A DNA stretch of 64,000 nucleotides from Tatumella sp. JGM118 (lineage in GTDB: Bacteria; Pseudomonadota; Gammaproteobacteria; Enterobacterales; Enterobacteriaceae): assembly GCF_018257515.1 (NCBI RefSeq), contig NZ_JAERJR010000005.1:124001-188000 (forward strand). Direction: 5' to 3'. The notes below the pieces were generated by a model, which ran no database searches, was not told where the DNA came from, and saw nothing but the letters and a program-made list of their open reading frames with translations. Position 1 is the first letter of the stretch, and each line of letters starts with the position of its first letter. Shown here in pieces: positions 31,535 to 42,129 of this stretch. The translations under genes were made by a program, and so were the position numbers.

Positions 31535-32140
31535 CTAGTGAGCCGCGGCACGGTCAGAAAACCACTCTCTGAGGGTTTCAGGACCGGTGACCAACACACT
31601 GTTGATGCCGAGGCGCTGAGCAGCCTCGATATTCTGCGGATTATCATCAAAGAAGACCGCCTCCTGTGCCGTCACTCCTTCTTTCCTCAGTACGGCCTCA
31701 TAGATCTGCGCTTCAGGTTTACGCATCTGCATTTGCTGTGAGAGATAAATAGCATCGGCCGCGTCAGTGACCTGCGGATAGTGTTTTGGCCAGAACTCGC
31801 AGTGCTGGTTATTGGTATTAGACAGGATGACCACCCGGTGACCTTGTGCCCGTAGTGCATTCATTTGTGCGACCACCTCGTTCCGGACATCCACAAAAAC
31901 GGCCTCCCAGCCAGCCGCAAACTGCGCATAGCTGAGGTTAATTTCCAGCATCTTACAAAGAGAGGCAGCAAACTGCTGATCGGTCAGCTCCCCGCGTTCA
32001 TGCTGTTCAAAGGCTTCGTCGAATGTAAAACGGTGCTGTAATAATGCGAGCGGTACGCCACTGAGATGGCTCCAGACACCCAGCGCCCGTTTGAAATCGA
32101 TATCAACGATGACATTTCCTAAATCAAAGATATAGAGCAT
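31535..32140 (-). CDS. yihX: alpha-D-glucose-1-phosphate phosphatase YihX (HAD-IA family)
   Basis: YihX hydrolyses glucose-1-phosphate and other small phosphate esters. The 201-residue HAD hydrolase begins MLYIFDLGNVIVDID, with the nucleophilic Asp in motif I (DLGN). Motif II is LSNTNNQH, motif III includes the Lys in QMRKPEAQIYE, and motif IV is FFDDNPQNIEAA. I chose ATG 32140, matching E. coli, over the longer frame from 32173. It precedes yihY in the same orientation, separated by 48 bases. Confidence 0.92.
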   Translation of the reverse strand: MLYIFDLGNVIVDIDFKRALGVWSHLSGVPLALLQHRFTFDEAFEQHERGELTDQQFAASLCKMLEINLSYAQFAAGWEAVFVDVRNEVVAQMNALRAQGHRVVILSNTNNQHCEFWPKHYPQVTDAADAIYLSQQMQMRKPEAQIYEAVLRKEGVTAQEAVFFDDNPQNIEAAQRLGINSVLVTGPETLREWFSDRAAAH

Positions 32141-32324
32141 AGTCGTCTCCCTGCTTGTTACCGGTCTTTTCACTTTAGCGGCAAATAGCCCCGGTTAACA
32201 GAGAGGCCGGTAGAGAAAAATCCGGAGAAAGGTAAAGCGCCCGCCGGCAGCAGAGGCAGAAAAGCGACAACCGTGGGGTGCGGAGACAGGCCCGCGCTTT
32301 AACGAGCCTTTCTGCAGACATAAA

Positions 32325-32347
32325 AAAACCCCGGCGAGCCGGGGTTT
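32325..32347 (-). terminator. intrinsic terminator after typA
   Basis: AAAACCCCGGC-GA-GCCGGGGTTTT is a near-perfect palindrome just beyond the typA stop codon. A-runs and T-runs on both sides make it a bidirectional terminator. The 32174-32320 stretch beyond it has no gene. Confidence 0.85.
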
Positions 32348-32366
32348 TGCGTTACAGCACGCTCAG

Positions 32367-34190
32367 TTAAGAGTCTTTGCCGCCACGTGAAGCACGTTTA
32401 CGCTCATTCTCAGTCAGATGGCGTTTACGGATACGTACAGAGGTCGGAGTCACTTCAACCAGTTCATCGTCATCGATGAATTCCAGCGCCTGTTCCAGAG
32501 ACATCTTGATAGCAGGAACCAGAGTGGTTGCTTCATCCGTACCGGAAGCACGCATGTTGGTCAGTTTTTTACCGGTCAGGCAGTTCACGGTCAGGTCGTT
32601 TGAACGTGAGTGAATACCGATAATCTGGCCTTCGTAAACTTCAGCACCGTGACCCAGGAACAGCTTACCGCGGTCCTGCAGGCTGTACAGTGCGAACGCA
32701 ACCGCTTTACCCTGGCCATTAGAAATCAGTACGCCGTTCTGACGCTGACCGACTTCACCCGGACGCAGATCACCATAATGACTGAAGGTCGAATACAGCA
32801 GACCGGTACCTGAAGTCATGGTCATGAATTCGTTACGGAAGCCAATCAGACCACGGCTCGGGATTTCATAGTCAAGACGCACACGGCCTTTTCCATCCGG
32901 ATCCATGTTCTTCATGTCACCTTTACGCTCACCCATCGCCTGCATCACAGCACCCTGGTGCTGTTCTTCGATGTCCAGGGTAACGTTCTCGTAAGGTTCC
33001 TGCTTACGACCGTCAACTTCGCGGAAGATAACTTTCGGACGGGATACCGCCAGTTCGAAACCTTCACGACGCATGTTTTCGATCAGTACCGACAGGTGAA
33101 GTTCACCACGACCAGATACACGGAATGCATCAGCGTCTTCGGTTTCTTCAACGCGCAGAGCAACGTTATGTACCAGTTCTTTCTTCAGACGATCCAGGAT
33201 CTGACGTGAAGTGACGTATTTACCTTCTTTACCACAGAATGGTGAGGTGTTTACGCAGAAGTACATGCTGACGGTCGGTTCATCAACGGTCAGTGCCGGC
33301 AGTGCTTCAACATTCTGTGGGTCACAGATAGTGTCAGAAATGTTCAGCTCGCCCAGACCGGTAATTGCGATGATGTCTCCGGCTTCCGCCAGGTCGCTGT
33401 CGATACGTTCCAGACCCAGGTGGCCCAGGACTTTACCGACTTTACCGTTACGGGTTTTACCTTCGCTATCGATAACAGTCACTTGCTGGTTAGGTTTTAC
33501 CTTACCACGCTTGATACGACCGATCCCGATAACACCCAGGTAGTTGTTGTAATCCAGCTGGGAAATCTGCATCTGCAGAGAACCATCCAGATCAACGTTA
33601 GGCGCAGGGACGTGCTTAACGATAGCTTCGTACAGTGGCGTCATGTCTTCCGCCATTGCCGCATGATCATCACCGGCAATCCCCTGGATAGCCGATGCAT
33701 AGATGATCGGGAAATCCAGCTGTTCGTCGGTCGCGTCCAGGTTAACAAACAGGTCAAAGACCTGATCGACAACCCAGTCAGGACGTGCGCCCGGACGGTC
33801 AATTTTGTTGATAACGACGATTGGCTTCAGACCATGAGCAAATGCTTTCTTGGTTACGAAGCGCGTCTGTGGCATCGGGCCGTCGATAGCATCAACAACC
33901 AGCAGCACAGAGTCTACCATCGACATCACACGTTCCACTTCACCACCGAAGTCGGCGTGTCCCGGAGTATCGACGATATTGATTCGATAATCGTTCCACT
34001 TAATCGCGGTGTTTTTCGCGAGGATAGTAATCCCACGCTCTTTCTCCAAATCGTTGGAGTCCATCACACGTTCAGTTGCTTCGGTACGGGCATCAAAAGT
34101 ACCGGACTGTTGTAACAGCTTATCAACCAGGGTCGTTTTTCCATGGTCAACGTGCGCGATGATGGCGATATTACGCAAATTTTCGATCAC
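32367..34190 (-). CDS. typA: ribosome-associated translational GTPase BipA/TypA
   Basis: BipA is an EF-G-like GTPase that helps 50S subunit assembly, particularly in the cold. The 607-residue protein shows G1 [11 protein letters not shown]3 [16 protein letters not shown]4 [16 protein letters not shown]-like domains and the family-specific C-terminal domain ending [16 protein letters not shown]. Length matches E. coli TypA (607). It is divergent from glnA across a 450-base regulatory region. Confidence 0.97.
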   Translation of the reverse strand: MIENLRNIAIIAHVDHGKTTLVDKLLQQSGTFDARTEATERVMDSNDLEKERGITILAKNTAIKWNDYRINIVDTPGHADFGGEVERVMSMVDSVLLVVDAIDGPMPQTRFVTKKAFAHGLKPIVVINKIDRPGARPDWVVDQVFDLFVNLDATDEQLDFPIIYASAIQGIAGDDHAAMAEDMTPLYEAIVKHVPAPNVDLDGSLQMQISQLDYNNYLGVIGIGRIKRGKVKPNQQVTVIDSEGKTRNGKVGKVLGHLGLERIDSDLAEAGDIIAITGLGELNISDTICDPQNVEALPALTVDEPTVSMYFCVNTSPFCGKEGKYVTSRQILDRLKKELVHNVALRVEETEDADAFRVSGRGELHLSVLIENMRREGFELAVSRPKVIFREVDGRKQEPYENVTLDIEEQHQGAVMQAMGERKGDMKNMDPDGKGRVRLDYEIPSRGLIGFRNEFMTMTSGTGLLYSTFSHYGDLRPGEVGQRQNGVLISNGQGKAVAFALYSLQDRGKLFLGHGAEVYEGQIIGIHSRSNDLTVNCLTGKKLTNMRASGTDEATTLVPAIKMSLEQALEFIDDDELVEVTPTSVRIRKRHLTENERKRASRGGKDS

Positions 34191-34358
34191 AGCTTTGCCT
34201 CAGGCATTAGAAATAGCGCGCTATTGTACACGGATTAGGCGAAAGACTGAACATGATCACAGTATTCCGTGTAACTTTCTCACGACTTTTTTTACTGGCC
34301 TGTATCCGCAGCAGATTACGTACATTTTTAGTGCAATGCATGGCGACCAAAACAGCAT

Positions 34359-34375
34359 TGCACTATACTGGTGCA
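34359..34375 (+). promoter_or_regulatory. NtrC binding site 1 upstream of glnA
   Basis: TGCACTATACTGGTGCA is a palindromic match to the NtrC consensus TGCAC-N7-GTGCA, about 110 bases upstream of the sigma54 promoter, the spacing expected of the glnAp2 enhancer. Confidence 0.85.
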
Positions 34376-34409
34376 CCATAGCTCACCATGATTCCCCATT
34401 TTGGTGCAT

Positions 34410-34426
34410 TGCGCCAGTATAGTGCC
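34410..34426 (+). promoter_or_regulatory. NtrC binding site 2 upstream of glnA
   Basis: TGCGCCAGTATAGTGCC is a degenerate NtrC site. Its reverse complement shares GCACTATACTGG with site 1, so the two sites form an inverted pair 51 bases apart, suitable for cooperative NtrC binding. Confidence 0.65.
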
Positions 34427-34482
34427 TTCGCTGTTTGACCCCGATTGCCGTCCGGCCCCTGTTTTCCGGCGAAATAAAAAGT

Positions 34483-34498
34483 TGGCACAGTTTTCGCT
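34483..34498 (+). promoter_or_regulatory. sigma54 promoter of glnA (glnAp2-like)
   Basis: TTGGCACAGTTTTCGCTT carries the -24 GG and -12 GC doublets with the required 10-base spacing, and is almost identical to E. coli glnAp2. Together with the NtrC sites it implies induction of glnA-glnL-glnG under nitrogen limitation. Confidence 0.88.
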
Positions 34499-34643
34499 TA
34501 ACCAGTGATAAGCAAAAACGCCAGTTTCACAACGTTTGAAACGCTTGTCGGGAACTTTAAACCGGGAATTCACAGCGCCTCGTGAGTCATCATCGGTTCA
34601 GTTCTCTATCCACGACAACAATGATTATTTCAGGAGAGTTAGT

Positions 34644-36053
34644 ATGTCCGTTGAACACGTTCTCTCATTGATGAACGAACACGAAGTTAAGTTTGTTGAT
34701 CTCCGTTTTACCGACAGTAAAGGTAAAGAGCAGCACGTCACCATCCCTGCTCACCAGGTCAACGAAGACTTCTTTGAAGAAGGAAAGATGTTCGATGGCT
34801 CATCCATCGGCGGCTGGAAAGGTATTAACGAATCAGACATGGTGCTGATGCCGGATGCGACCACCGCGGTACTGGACCCGTTTTTCGAAGACCCGACCCT
34901 GATCATCCGTTGTGATATCCTGGAGCCAGGCACGCTGCAAGGCTATGACCGTGACCCGCGTTCTATCGCGAAACGTGCTGAAGACTTCCTGCGCACTTCC
35001 GGTATCGCTGATACCGTACTGTTCGGACCGGAACCCGAGTTCTTCCTGTTTGACGATGTACGTTTCGGTTCAACCATGTCGGGTTCTCACGTGGCTATCG
35101 ATGATATCGAAGCGGCATGGAACACCGGTAAAGCCTATGAAGGCGGTAACAAAGGCCACCGTCCTGGTGTGAAAGGCGGTTACTTCCCGGTACCTCCGGT
35201 CGATTCATCACAGGACCTGCGTTCTGCCATGTGTCTGACGATGGAGCAGATGGGCCTGGTTGTTGAAGCTCATCACCACGAAGTGGCTACTGCAGGTCAG
35301 AACGAAGTCGCGACCCGCTTTAACACCATGGTGAAAAAAGCCGACGAAATCCAGATTTATAAGTATGTGGTACACAACGTGGCACATGCTTACGGTAAAA
35401 CAGCGACCTTTATGCCAAAACCTATGTTTGGCGATAACGGTTCAGGTATGCACTGCCATATGTCACTGGCTAAAGACGGTAATAACCTGTTCTCCGGTGA
35501 CAAATACGGCGGCCTGTCTGAAACGGCACTGTTCTACATCGGCGGTATTATCAAACACGCAAAAGCGATCAATGCCCTGACTAACCCGACCACTAACTCT
35601 TACAAACGTCTGGTTCCGGGTTATGAAGCGCCGGTCATGCTGGCTTACTCAGCCCGTAACCGCTCAGCCTCAATCCGTATCCCGGTTGTCGCCAGCCCGA
35701 AAGCTCGCCGTATCGAAGCGCGTTTCCCGGACCCGGCGGCTAACCCATACCTGGCGTTCTCAGCACTGCTGATGGCGGGTCTGGACGGTATTATCAACAA
35801 AATCCATCCTGGCGATGCGATGGATAAGAACCTGTATGACCTGCCTCCTGAAGAAGAAGCAGAGATTCCAAAAGTTGCAGGTTCTCTGGAAGAAGCACTG
35901 GACGCACTGAACGAAGACCGTAGCTTCCTGACCCGTGGTGGCGTATTCACCGATGATACTATCGATGCCTATATCGCCCTGCGTAAAGAAGATAACGACC
36001 GTGTGCGCATGACTCCGCATCCGGTAGAGTTCGAGCTTTACTACAGCGTTTAA
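34644..36053 (+). CDS. glnA: glutamine synthetase type I
   Basis: GlnA condenses ammonia with glutamate using ATP, the main route of ammonium assimilation. The 469-residue protein begins [20 protein letters not shown]. It has the beta-grasp domain with [12 protein letters not shown], the ATP-site region [15 protein letters not shown], and the adenylylation loop [10 protein letters not shown], whose Tyr (about residue 398) is the GlnE target. I chose ATG 34644 behind an AGGAGAG Shine-Dalgarno; the upstream ATG at 34536 lies within the promoter leader. First gene of glnA-glnL-glnG, with an intrinsic terminator between glnA and glnL, so the regulators are made from read-through or a separate promoter. 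Confidence 0.98.
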   Translation: MSVEHVLSLMNEHEVKFVDLRFTDSKGKEQHVTIPAHQVNEDFFEEGKMFDGSSIGGWKGINESDMVLMPDATTAVLDPFFEDPTLIIRCDILEPGTLQGYDRDPRSIAKRAEDFLRTSGIADTVLFGPEPEFFLFDDVRFGSTMSGSHVAIDDIEAAWNTGKAYEGGNKGHRPGVKGGYFPVPPVDSSQDLRSAMCLTMEQMGLVVEAHHHEVATAGQNEVATRFNTMVKKADEIQIYKYVVHNVAHAYGKTATFMPKPMFGDNGSGMHCHMSLAKDGNNLFSGDKYGGLSETALFYIGGIIKHAKAINALTNPTTNSYKRLVPGYEAPVMLAYSARNRSASIRIPVVASPKARRIEARFPDPAANPYLAFSALLMAGLDGIINKIHPGDAMDKNLYDLPPEEEAEIPKVAGSLEEALDALNEDRSFLTRGGVFTDDTIDAYIALRKEDNDRVRMTPHPVEFELYYSV

Positions 36054-36087
36054 TCTCTGTTGCAGAGTTGTTGGCGTGGAAAAATTC

Positions 36088-36113
36088 AGCCCATCTCCGG
36101 ATGGGCTTTTTTC
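36088..36113 (+). terminator. intrinsic terminator between glnA and glnL
   Basis: AGCCCAT-CTCCGG-ATGGGCT followed by TTTTTT lies about 35 bases after the glnA stop codon. It separates abundant glnA mRNA from the regulatory genes glnL and glnG, as in E. coli. Confidence 0.85.
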
Positions 36114-36271
36114 TCAGTAATTTCAATGTGTAATAATTTTTTATGCTGGTTATACTGCCAGTTAACCGCCTTTCATTGATGGTCAGGCAGACAACAGTCC
36201 GTATCACACTGATGTTTAACTCCGGAAGACACCTTTGACGGGCTTTATCTGGTAACGCGGAGATGGAAAAA

Positions 36272-37321
36272 ATGATAACCAACACACAATCCGATGCAGT
36301 GCAGATACTCAACTCTCTCATCAACAGTGTGTTAGTAGTCGATGATCAACTGGTCATCCATTATGCGAACCCGGCGGCATTGCAATTACTGGCACAAAGT
36401 TCACGTAAAATTTTTGGTACACCGTTACCGGAACTTACCGGATATTTTTCTCTGAATATCGAGGTGATGCAGGAAAGCCTGAAATCAGGCCTGGGATTTA
36501 CTGACAGCGAAGTGACGATAGTGGTGGATGGCAGGGCACATATTATGTCCCTGACCGCACAGACGTTTCCTGACCAGAAAGTCCTGCTGGAAATGGCCCC
36601 GATGGATAACCAGCGCCGTCTGAGCCAGGAACAGATTCAGCATGCACAACAGGTGGCCGCCAGAGACTTAGTCCGTGGACTGGCCCATGAAATCAAAAAC
36701 CCGCTGGGGGGATTACGCGGAGCGGCTCAGCTGCTTTCAAGAGCACTTCCGGACCCGTCGCTCAATGAATATACCAAAGTTATTATTGAGCAGGCCGACC
36801 GTTTACGTAATCTGGTCGACCGGTTACTGGGCCCACAGCAGCCAGGGATGCACGTCACTCAGAGTATTCACCAGGTGGCCGAGCGTATTGTCAATCTGGT
36901 CTCGATGGAGTTGCCGGAAAATGTCTCTCTGGTGAGGGATTATGACCCCAGTCTGCCGGAACTGGCCCACGATCCGGATCAGATAGAACAGGTGTTACTG
37001 AATGTGGTACGAAATGCCCTGCAGGCATTGGGAGAGGCAGGAGGAACCATTACCCTGCGTACCCGTACCGCATTTCAGCTCACCTTGCACGGGGTACGTT
37101 ATCGTCTGGTTGCCCGTATCGATATAGAAGATGATGGCCCGGGCATCCCCCAGCAACTGCAGGATACATTGTTTTATCCCATGGTGAGTGGACGAGAGGG
37201 GGGGACCGGTCTTGGATTATCCATTGCCCGAAGCCTGATTGACCAGCACTCAGGAAAAATAGAATTTAACAGTTGGCCAGGACATACCGAATTCTCGGTT
37301 TTCCTGCCTATTCGCCAGTGA
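36272..37321 (+). CDS. glnL: nitrogen regulation sensor histidine kinase NtrB (GlnL)
   Basis: NtrB phosphorylates NtrC under nitrogen limitation and, with PII, dephosphorylates it when nitrogen is ample. The 349-residue cytoplasmic protein has an N-terminal PAS domain (about 8-110), the phosphoacceptor His139 in [12 protein letters not shown], and an HATPase domain with N-box [11 protein letters not shown]1 DDGPGIP and G2 [11 protein letters not shown] chose ATG 36272, eight bases after GGAG and aligned with the E. coli start; ATG 36263 is too close to that Shine-Dalgarno. It lies between glnA and glnG. Confidence 0.96.
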   Translation: MITNTQSDAVQILNSLINSVLVVDDQLVIHYANPAALQLLAQSSRKIFGTPLPELTGYFSLNIEVMQESLKSGLGFTDSEVTIVVDGRAHIMSLTAQTFPDQKVLLEMAPMDNQRRLSQEQIQHAQQVAARDLVRGLAHEIKNPLGGLRGAAQLLSRALPDPSLNEYTKVIIEQADRLRNLVDRLLGPQQPGMHVTQSIHQVAERIVNLVSMELPENVSLVRDYDPSLPELAHDPDQIEQVLLNVVRNALQALGEAGGTITLRTRTAFQLTLHGVRYRLVARIDIEDDGPGIPQQLQDTLFYPMVSGREGGTGLGLSIARSLIDQHSGKIEFNSWPGHTEFSVFLPIRQ

Positions 37322-37328
37322 GGTTACC

Positions 37329-38738
37329 ATGCAACGAGGGATAGTCTGGATCGTCGATGACGATAGCTCCATCCGCTGGGTGCTTGAACGTGCGCTCACT
37401 GGAGCCGGTGTCAGCTGTACGGCTTTCGAGAACGGAAACGACGTACTGAATGCACTCGCCAGTAAGACACCTGACGTATTATTGTCAGATATCCGCATGC
37501 CGGGTATGGATGGCCTTGAATTACTCAAGCAAATTAAGAAACGTCATCCAATGCTGCCGGTCATCATTATGACGGCACATTCTGATCTTGATGCTGCAGT
37601 CAGTGCCTATCAGCAAGGGGCTTTTGATTACCTGCCAAAGCCTTTTGATATCGACGAGGCCGTCGCGCTCGTCGAACGGGCGATTAGCCATTATCAGGAA
37701 CAACAACAACCCAGAAACCATCCTGACAGCGGCCCCACCACCGATATTATCGGTGAAGCCCCCGCCATGCAGGATGTTTTCCGTATTATCGGTCGTCTGT
37801 CACGGTCATCGATCAGTGTACTGATCAACGGGGAATCCGGTACGGGGAAAGAACTGGTGGCGCATGCCTTACATCGCCATAGTCCGCGGGCAAAATCACC
37901 GTTCATCGCACTGAATATGGCCGCCATCCCGAAAGATCTGATTGAATCAGAGCTGTTTGGCCACGAGAAAGGCGCATTTACCGGAGCGAATCAGGTCCGC
38001 CAGGGGCGCTTCGAGCAGGCGGACGGCGGAACGCTGTTTCTGGATGAAATTGGCGATATGCCACTGGATGTCCAGACCCGGTTATTACGCGTGCTCGCCG
38101 ATGGTCAGTTTTACCGGGTCGGAGGATATGCCCCGGTTAAAGTGGATGTCCGGATCATTGCCGCAACTCACCAGAACCTGGAGTTACGGGTTCAGGAAGG
38201 CAAGTTCCGTGAAGATTTGTTCCACCGTCTGAACGTGATCCGCATTCATCTGCCGCCGCTGCGTGAACGCAGAGAGGATATTCCCCGCCTGGCCCACTAC
38301 TTCCTGCAGGTCGCAGCCCGGGAACTGGGCGTGGAAACCAAAATCCTCCATCCGGAAACCGAAGCAGCCCTGACCCGCCTGCACTGGTCGGGGAACGTCA
38401 GGCAACTGGAGAATACCTGCCGCTGGCTGACCGTCATGGCTGCCGGACAGGAAGTACTGATTCAGGATCTGCCTCCGGAACTGTTTGAAACGACGCCGGC
38501 AGAAACCCCGACACAATCGTCACCGGACAGCTGGGCGACCCTGCTGGCACAATGGGCTGACCGGGCGTTACGTTCCGGTCATCAAAACCTGTTATCCGAT
38601 GCACAACCGGAAATGGAAAGAACATTGCTGACGACCGCTCTGCGCTTTACCCAGGGACACAAGCAGGAAGCAGCCCGCCTGTTGGGCTGGGGAAGGAACA
38701 CTCTGACCCGGAAACTGAAAGAACTGGGAATGGAATAA
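37329..38738 (+). CDS. glnG: nitrogen regulation response regulator NtrC (GlnG)
   Basis: NtrC is the sigma54-dependent enhancer-binding activator of nitrogen-limitation genes, including glnA. The 469-residue protein has a receiver domain with phosphoacceptor Asp54 ([12 protein letters not shown]) and an AAA+ domain with Walker A GESGTGKE at 168-175 and the sigma54-contact GAFTGA loop at 215-220. The C-terminal Fis-like helix-turn-helix is [20 protein letters not shown]. Length equals E. coli NtrC. It begins 7 bases after glnL. Confidence 0.97.
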   Translation: MQRGIVWIVDDDSSIRWVLERALTGAGVSCTAFENGNDVLNALASKTPDVLLSDIRMPGMDGLELLKQIKKRHPMLPVIIMTAHSDLDAAVSAYQQGAFDYLPKPFDIDEAVALVERAISHYQEQQQPRNHPDSGPTTDIIGEAPAMQDVFRIIGRLSRSSISVLINGESGTGKELVAHALHRHSPRAKSPFIALNMAAIPKDLIESELFGHEKGAFTGANQVRQGRFEQADGGTLFLDEIGDMPLDVQTRLLRVLADGQFYRVGGYAPVKVDVRIIAATHQNLELRVQEGKFREDLFHRLNVIRIHLPPLRERREDIPRLAHYFLQVAARELGVETKILHPETEAALTRLHWSGNVRQLENTCRWLTVMAAGQEVLIQDLPPELFETTPAETPTQSSPDSWATLLAQWADRALRSGHQNLLSDAQPEMERTLLTTALRFTQGHKQEAARLLGWGRNTLTRKLKELGME

Positions 38739-38778
38739 CCTCCACTCCTGAGAACCGGCAGCCAGACTGCCGGTTATT

Positions 38779-40152
38779 TCAGATAACGCGTGAGAAGTGT
38801 TGCTGACGTACGGTAGTACGCAGATACCGGTCAAAACACATGCAGATATTACGGATCAACAGCCGTCCCCGGGCCGTCACCCGCAGGCAGTCCCCTTCCC
38901 GGATGACCATACCATCACGGATAAACGGGCTTAATAACTGCAAATCCTCTGAGAAATAGTCACTGAAATCGATACCCCACTGCTGCTCCGTCTGGCGAAT
39001 ATCCAGTGAGAACTGGCAAATAAGGGCTTTAATCACTTCCCGACGCAGACAATCATCGCTATCCAGGCTGACTCCGCGCCAGAGCCCGGTCCCCTTTTCA
39101 GACACACTCTGGTGCCACTGATTAAGGACCTTATGATTCTGCGCATAGGTATCCCCAATCATACTGATGGCCGATACCCCCAGCCCCAGTAAATCGGTAT
39201 TTCCCTGGGTCGTGTATCCCTGGAAGTTCCGGTGTAATACCCCCTCCCGCTGCGCTATCGCCAGCTCATCCTCCGGTAAGGCAAAGTGATCCATACCGAT
39301 AAACTGATAGCCGCCTTCCGTCAGGGTGGTAATGCTCTGCTGCAGAATAGCCAGTTTCCGGGCGGCATCAGGGAGATCAGCCGTTTTTATCTTGCGCTGA
39401 GCGGCAAACAGCTCCGGCATGTGGGCGTAATTAAACACACTCAGGCGATCCGGGCGTAATTCCAGAACCTTTTGTAGCGTATAGGCAAAACTTTCCGGGG
39501 TTTGTTTCGGCAATCCATAAATTAAGTCAATGTTTCCGGACACAAAACCCAATGCTTTCGCCCGTGCCATCAGGGCAAAAATAAAGTCTTCATCCTGCTC
39601 GCGGTTAACCAGTTTCTGGACCTGCTTATTGAAGTCCTGAACGCCCATGCTCAGCCGGTTAAAACCTTCCTGTTTCAGGTGATCGAGCATCTCCAGCTCA
39701 ATTTCGCGCGGGTCCAGTTCGAGAGAAATTTCGGCGTCCGGAGCAAAACGGAAGTTTGCCTTCAGGCAGGCCGTCAGACGTGAGACCTGAGCGGCACTAA
39801 GAAATGTCGGCGTTCCCCCGCCCCAGTGCATCTGCGTCACTGTCCGGTCACGAAAAAGAGGGGCACGCTTCAGGATCTCCGCTTCCAGCGTATCCAGATA
39901 CTGATCCGCTTTATGCCCCTGCCGGGTGATCTGCTTATTGCACCCACAGAAATAACATAAGCGATGACAAAACGGGATATGGAGATAGAGGGAAAGCGGA
40001 CGTTGCGGATAGCGACCGGTCGCCTGCAAAAAGTCCTGTTCGGTGTAGCGTTGATCGAACTCAAGGGCGGTGGGATACGAGGTATAGCGCGGCCCGGAAT
40101 AATTATATTTTTCGATTAACGGCTGGTCCCATTCAATCTGAGGTACAGACAT
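38779..40152 (-). CDS. hemN: oxygen-independent coproporphyrinogen III oxidase
   Basis: HemN is the radical-SAM enzyme that decarboxylates coproporphyrinogen III to protoporphyrinogen IX without oxygen. The 457-residue protein has the radical-SAM cluster cysteines Cys62, Cys66 and Cys69 plus Cys71 (in CHRLCYFCGC), the GGGTPT motif, and a C-terminal HemN domain ending RNICMCFDRYL...FSRVI. I chose ATG 40152, five bases after AAGGAG; the in-frame GTG at 40158 lies inside that Shine-Dalgarno spacing. The stop codon of a small upstream ORF overlaps this ribosome-binding region. Confidence 0.96.
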   Translation of the reverse strand: MSVPQIEWDQPLIEKYNYSGPRYTSYPTALEFDQRYTEQDFLQATGRYPQRPLSLYLHIPFCHRLCYFCGCNKQITRQGHKADQYLDTLEAEILKRAPLFRDRTVTQMHWGGGTPTFLSAAQVSRLTACLKANFRFAPDAEISLELDPREIELEMLDHLKQEGFNRLSMGVQDFNKQVQKLVNREQDEDFIFALMARAKALGFVSGNIDLIYGLPKQTPESFAYTLQKVLELRPDRLSVFNYAHMPELFAAQRKIKTADLPDAARKLAILQQSITTLTEGGYQFIGMDHFALPEDELAIAQREGVLHRNFQGYTTQGNTDLLGLGVSAISMIGDTYAQNHKVLNQWHQSVSEKGTGLWRGVSLDSDDCLRREVIKALICQFSLDIRQTEQQWGIDFSDYFSEDLQLLSPFIRDGMVIREGDCLRVTARGRLLIRNICMCFDRYLRTTVRQQHFSRVI

Positions 40153-40154
40153 AC

Positions 40155-40325
40155 TCACTCCTTCCGGTGGCGGGCTCTGAAAGCAGATCGCGCAACTCCG
40201 GAAGAAGGGGGCCGGTATCGGCGACGCAACCGCGATTTTAATCGTGACAGACGCCGTAGTTTACCGAAGAAGAACAGGAGAAAACACGCATACAACAGCG
40301 CTAAAATTGATCCTGGCCAAAGCAT
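40155..40325 (-). CDS. small single-span membrane protein between yihI and hemN (hypothetical)
   Basis: This 56-codon frame starts at ATG 40325 (MLWPGSILALLYACFLLFFF), giving one hydrophobic helix (about 5-21) followed by a strongly Arg/Lys-rich tail (GKLRRLSRLKSRLRRRYR). By the positive-inside rule the tail would be cytoplasmic. Its TGA (40155-40157) lies between the AAGGAG and the hemN ATG, so the two frames look translationally coupled. Its start is 55 bases after the yihI stop codon. In several gammaproteobacteria a small membrane protein sits at this spot, and this could be a short or eroded relative. I do not recognise a named family. It lacks a strong Shine-Dalgarno of its own, so confidence is moderate. 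Confidence 0.45.
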   Translation of the reverse strand: MLWPGSILALLYACFLLFFFGKLRRLSRLKSRLRRRYRPPSSGVARSAFRARHRKE

Positions 40326-40380
40326 GGTTAACTATTCTCAGTGGAGGGTACAAAATTTACTCTGCACCCCGGAAAACTGA

Positions 40381-40893
40381 TTAGTTACCCTTAAGTAACC
40401 GGTACATATCTTCTTCTGCTTCAGCATCCTGCGTTTCGCTGTCTTCATCCAGATCAATACCCAGTTTTTCCATCAGGACTTCGATACGGTCCAGCGTCGT
40501 ATCCAGCCAGGTCTGCTCTTCTGCAGACAACTTCACGCCATTTTCCAGTTGATCCAGCAAAGTATCCAGACGCTCATTGCTTTCCAGCGCGGCCAGTTCT
40601 TCACGGGCGCTGAGCGCAGGAGCCACTTCGCGGGGCTTAACCACGGGTTTTGCGGCCACTGCGCCTTCGGCAACCAGAGGCACAGGTTTTTTACTGCCCA
40701 GACGCGGGTCGTTCAGCGCTTTGTCTTTACCTTTACCATTGCCCTGTGCATTGGCCGGGTTTGCACGGCTACCGGCCGTCAGGCCTTTATGTCTTTTCTG
40801 CCGCTGACGGTCACGGCCTTCCATATTCAGTTCGGCGCGCGTTTTACGCTGAGGTGCGGATTTACCGCGCGGTGCTTTGGCAGGTTGTTTCAT
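40381..40893 (-). CDS. yihI: Der GTPase-activating protein YihI
   Basis: YihI stimulates the GTPase of Der (EngA), an essential 50S assembly factor. The 170-residue protein has the expected two-part composition: a very basic, disordered N-terminal half (KAPRGKSAPQRKTRAEL, RQRQKRHKG, DPRLGSKKPVPL) and an acidic helical C-terminal half ending EEDMYRLLKGN. I chose ATG 40893 (MKQPAK) over the longer frame. It is divergent from engB, as in E. coli, so two ribosome-assembly GTPase functions are neighbours. The 40909-41343 gap has no convincing gene. Confidence 0.93.
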   Translation of the reverse strand: MKQPAKAPRGKSAPQRKTRAELNMEGRDRQRQKRHKGLTAGSRANPANAQGNGKGKDKALNDPRLGSKKPVPLVAEGAVAAKPVVKPREVAPALSAREELAALESNERLDTLLDQLENGVKLSAEEQTWLDTTLDRIEVLMEKLGIDLDEDSETQDAEAEEDMYRLLKGN

Positions 40894-41343
40894 GGTGTTC
40901 AGTCTCAATGGTTTTTCTTTAGTATAGAATTGCGGCGGAATCTAGCAGAAACCAGCACAATAAAAAAGCGACAGCTGCGGGTATCGCGCATTTATCAGAA
41001 CCCAGAGGCCTGTTGCAGCTCCGCGAAGCCCGTTATGTGGCCCGGCAACCGGTATTTCTCCCCCCGCAGATCAGCCCTGAGTCAACCGCCGGGCGGTTAA
41101 CCTGTCTGTGTAACAATAGCAGGAAAACCCGCGGGTCAGGGGATAACACACCAGTGTGCGTCTGATCTCAGACCGGTGATATGACGGAGGCTGAACAGCG
41201 CGCATCACCGGTCACCGACGAACGTTCCCGCCGGGTATCACCGGCAATCAAATCGGTCGCGGATCACATTGTATACAGGCACTTTGCCGCCATAACAGGT
41301 ATACTGCCGTTATTACCCTGACCTTATTATGCGGAGTTTGACC

Positions 41344-41976
41344 TTGTCTGGATGGAATTATCACGTTACCCACTTTGTTACCAGTGCCCCGGACATTCGC
41401 CATCTGCCTGTCGATAGTGGTGTGGAAGTGGCTTTTGCCGGACGTTCTAATGCAGGTAAATCCAGTGCGTTAAATACGTTAACCAATCAGAAGTCGCTGG
41501 CCCGTACCAGTAAAACCCCCGGCAGGACCCAGCTGATTAACCTGTTTGAAGTCGCTGACGGCTATCGTCTGGTGGATTTACCGGGTTATGGTTACGCGGA
41601 AGTCCCGGAAGAGATGAAACTGAAGTGGCAACGCGCGCTGGCGGAATATCTGCAAAAGCGGGATTCATTAAAAGGACTGGTCATTCTGATGGACATCCGC
41701 CATCCGATGAAAGACCTCGATCAGCAGATGGTGCAATGGGCCGTTAACAGCCATATTCCTGTACTGGTGTTACTGACCAAAGCCGATAAACTGGCCTCCG
41801 GTGCCCGGAAAAAACAACTGAACCTGGTACGTGAGCACAGCCAATCGTTTGAAGGCGACGTTCAGGTAGAAATGTTTTCTTCACTGAAGAAAATTGGCGT
41901 TGATAAATTAAAAAATAAACTGGACGAGTGGTTCAGTACTTATTCCGTCAGTGCCGGAGATAACGCCGACGTTTAA
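41344..41976 (+). CDS. engB: ribosome biogenesis GTP-binding protein EngB (YihA/YsxC)
   Basis: EngB is an essential GTPase acting late in 50S subunit assembly. The protein has G1 [13 protein letters not shown], the G2 region SKTPGRTQ, G3 [11 protein letters not shown] and G4 LLTKADK. It matches E. coli YihA throughout except the variable C-terminus ([11 protein letters not shown]). The start is TTG 41344 by my reading: GGAG lies seven bases upstream and the protein then aligns with the E. coli N-terminus. The ATG at 41329 would add five residues but has no Shine-Dalgarno. spf lies convergently just downstream. Confidence 0.95.
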   Translation: MSGWNYHVTHFVTSAPDIRHLPVDSGVEVAFAGRSNAGKSSALNTLTNQKSLARTSKTPGRTQLINLFEVADGYRLVDLPGYGYAEVPEEMKLKWQRALAEYLQKRDSLKGLVILMDIRHPMKDLDQQMVQWAVNSHIPVLVLLTKADKLASGARKKQLNLVREHSQSFEGDVQVEMFSSLKKIGVDKLKNKLDEWFSTYSVSAGDNADV

Positions 41977-42020
41977 TTCCTGCACCGGGTTTCCTGCCGG
42001 TACCCTCGCCCTGTTTCCCA

Positions 42021-42129
42021 TAAAAAACGCCCCGGTCACCGAAATGACCGGGGCGGCTAATATTCAGCCAAATCCGATTACGTGAAGTAAAAGGTCTGAA
42101 AGATAGAACATCTTACCTCTGTACCCTAC
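42021..42129 (-). ncRNA. spf: Spot 42 small RNA
   Basis: The minus strand from 42129 reads GTAGGGTACAGAGGTAAGA at its start, continues through the TTTTACTTCACGTAATCGG region, and ends in a GC-rich hairpin (CGCCCCGGTCA...TGACCGGGGCG) with a T-run. This is a near match to E. coli Spot 42 along about 109 bases. Spot 42 is an Hfq-dependent RNA, repressed by CRP-cAMP, that inhibits translation of catabolic genes such as galK. An AATGTA element just upstream of the 5' end (TACATT on the minus strand) fits a -10 box. Unusually, polA does not follow upstream on the minus strand. Confidence 0.95.
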
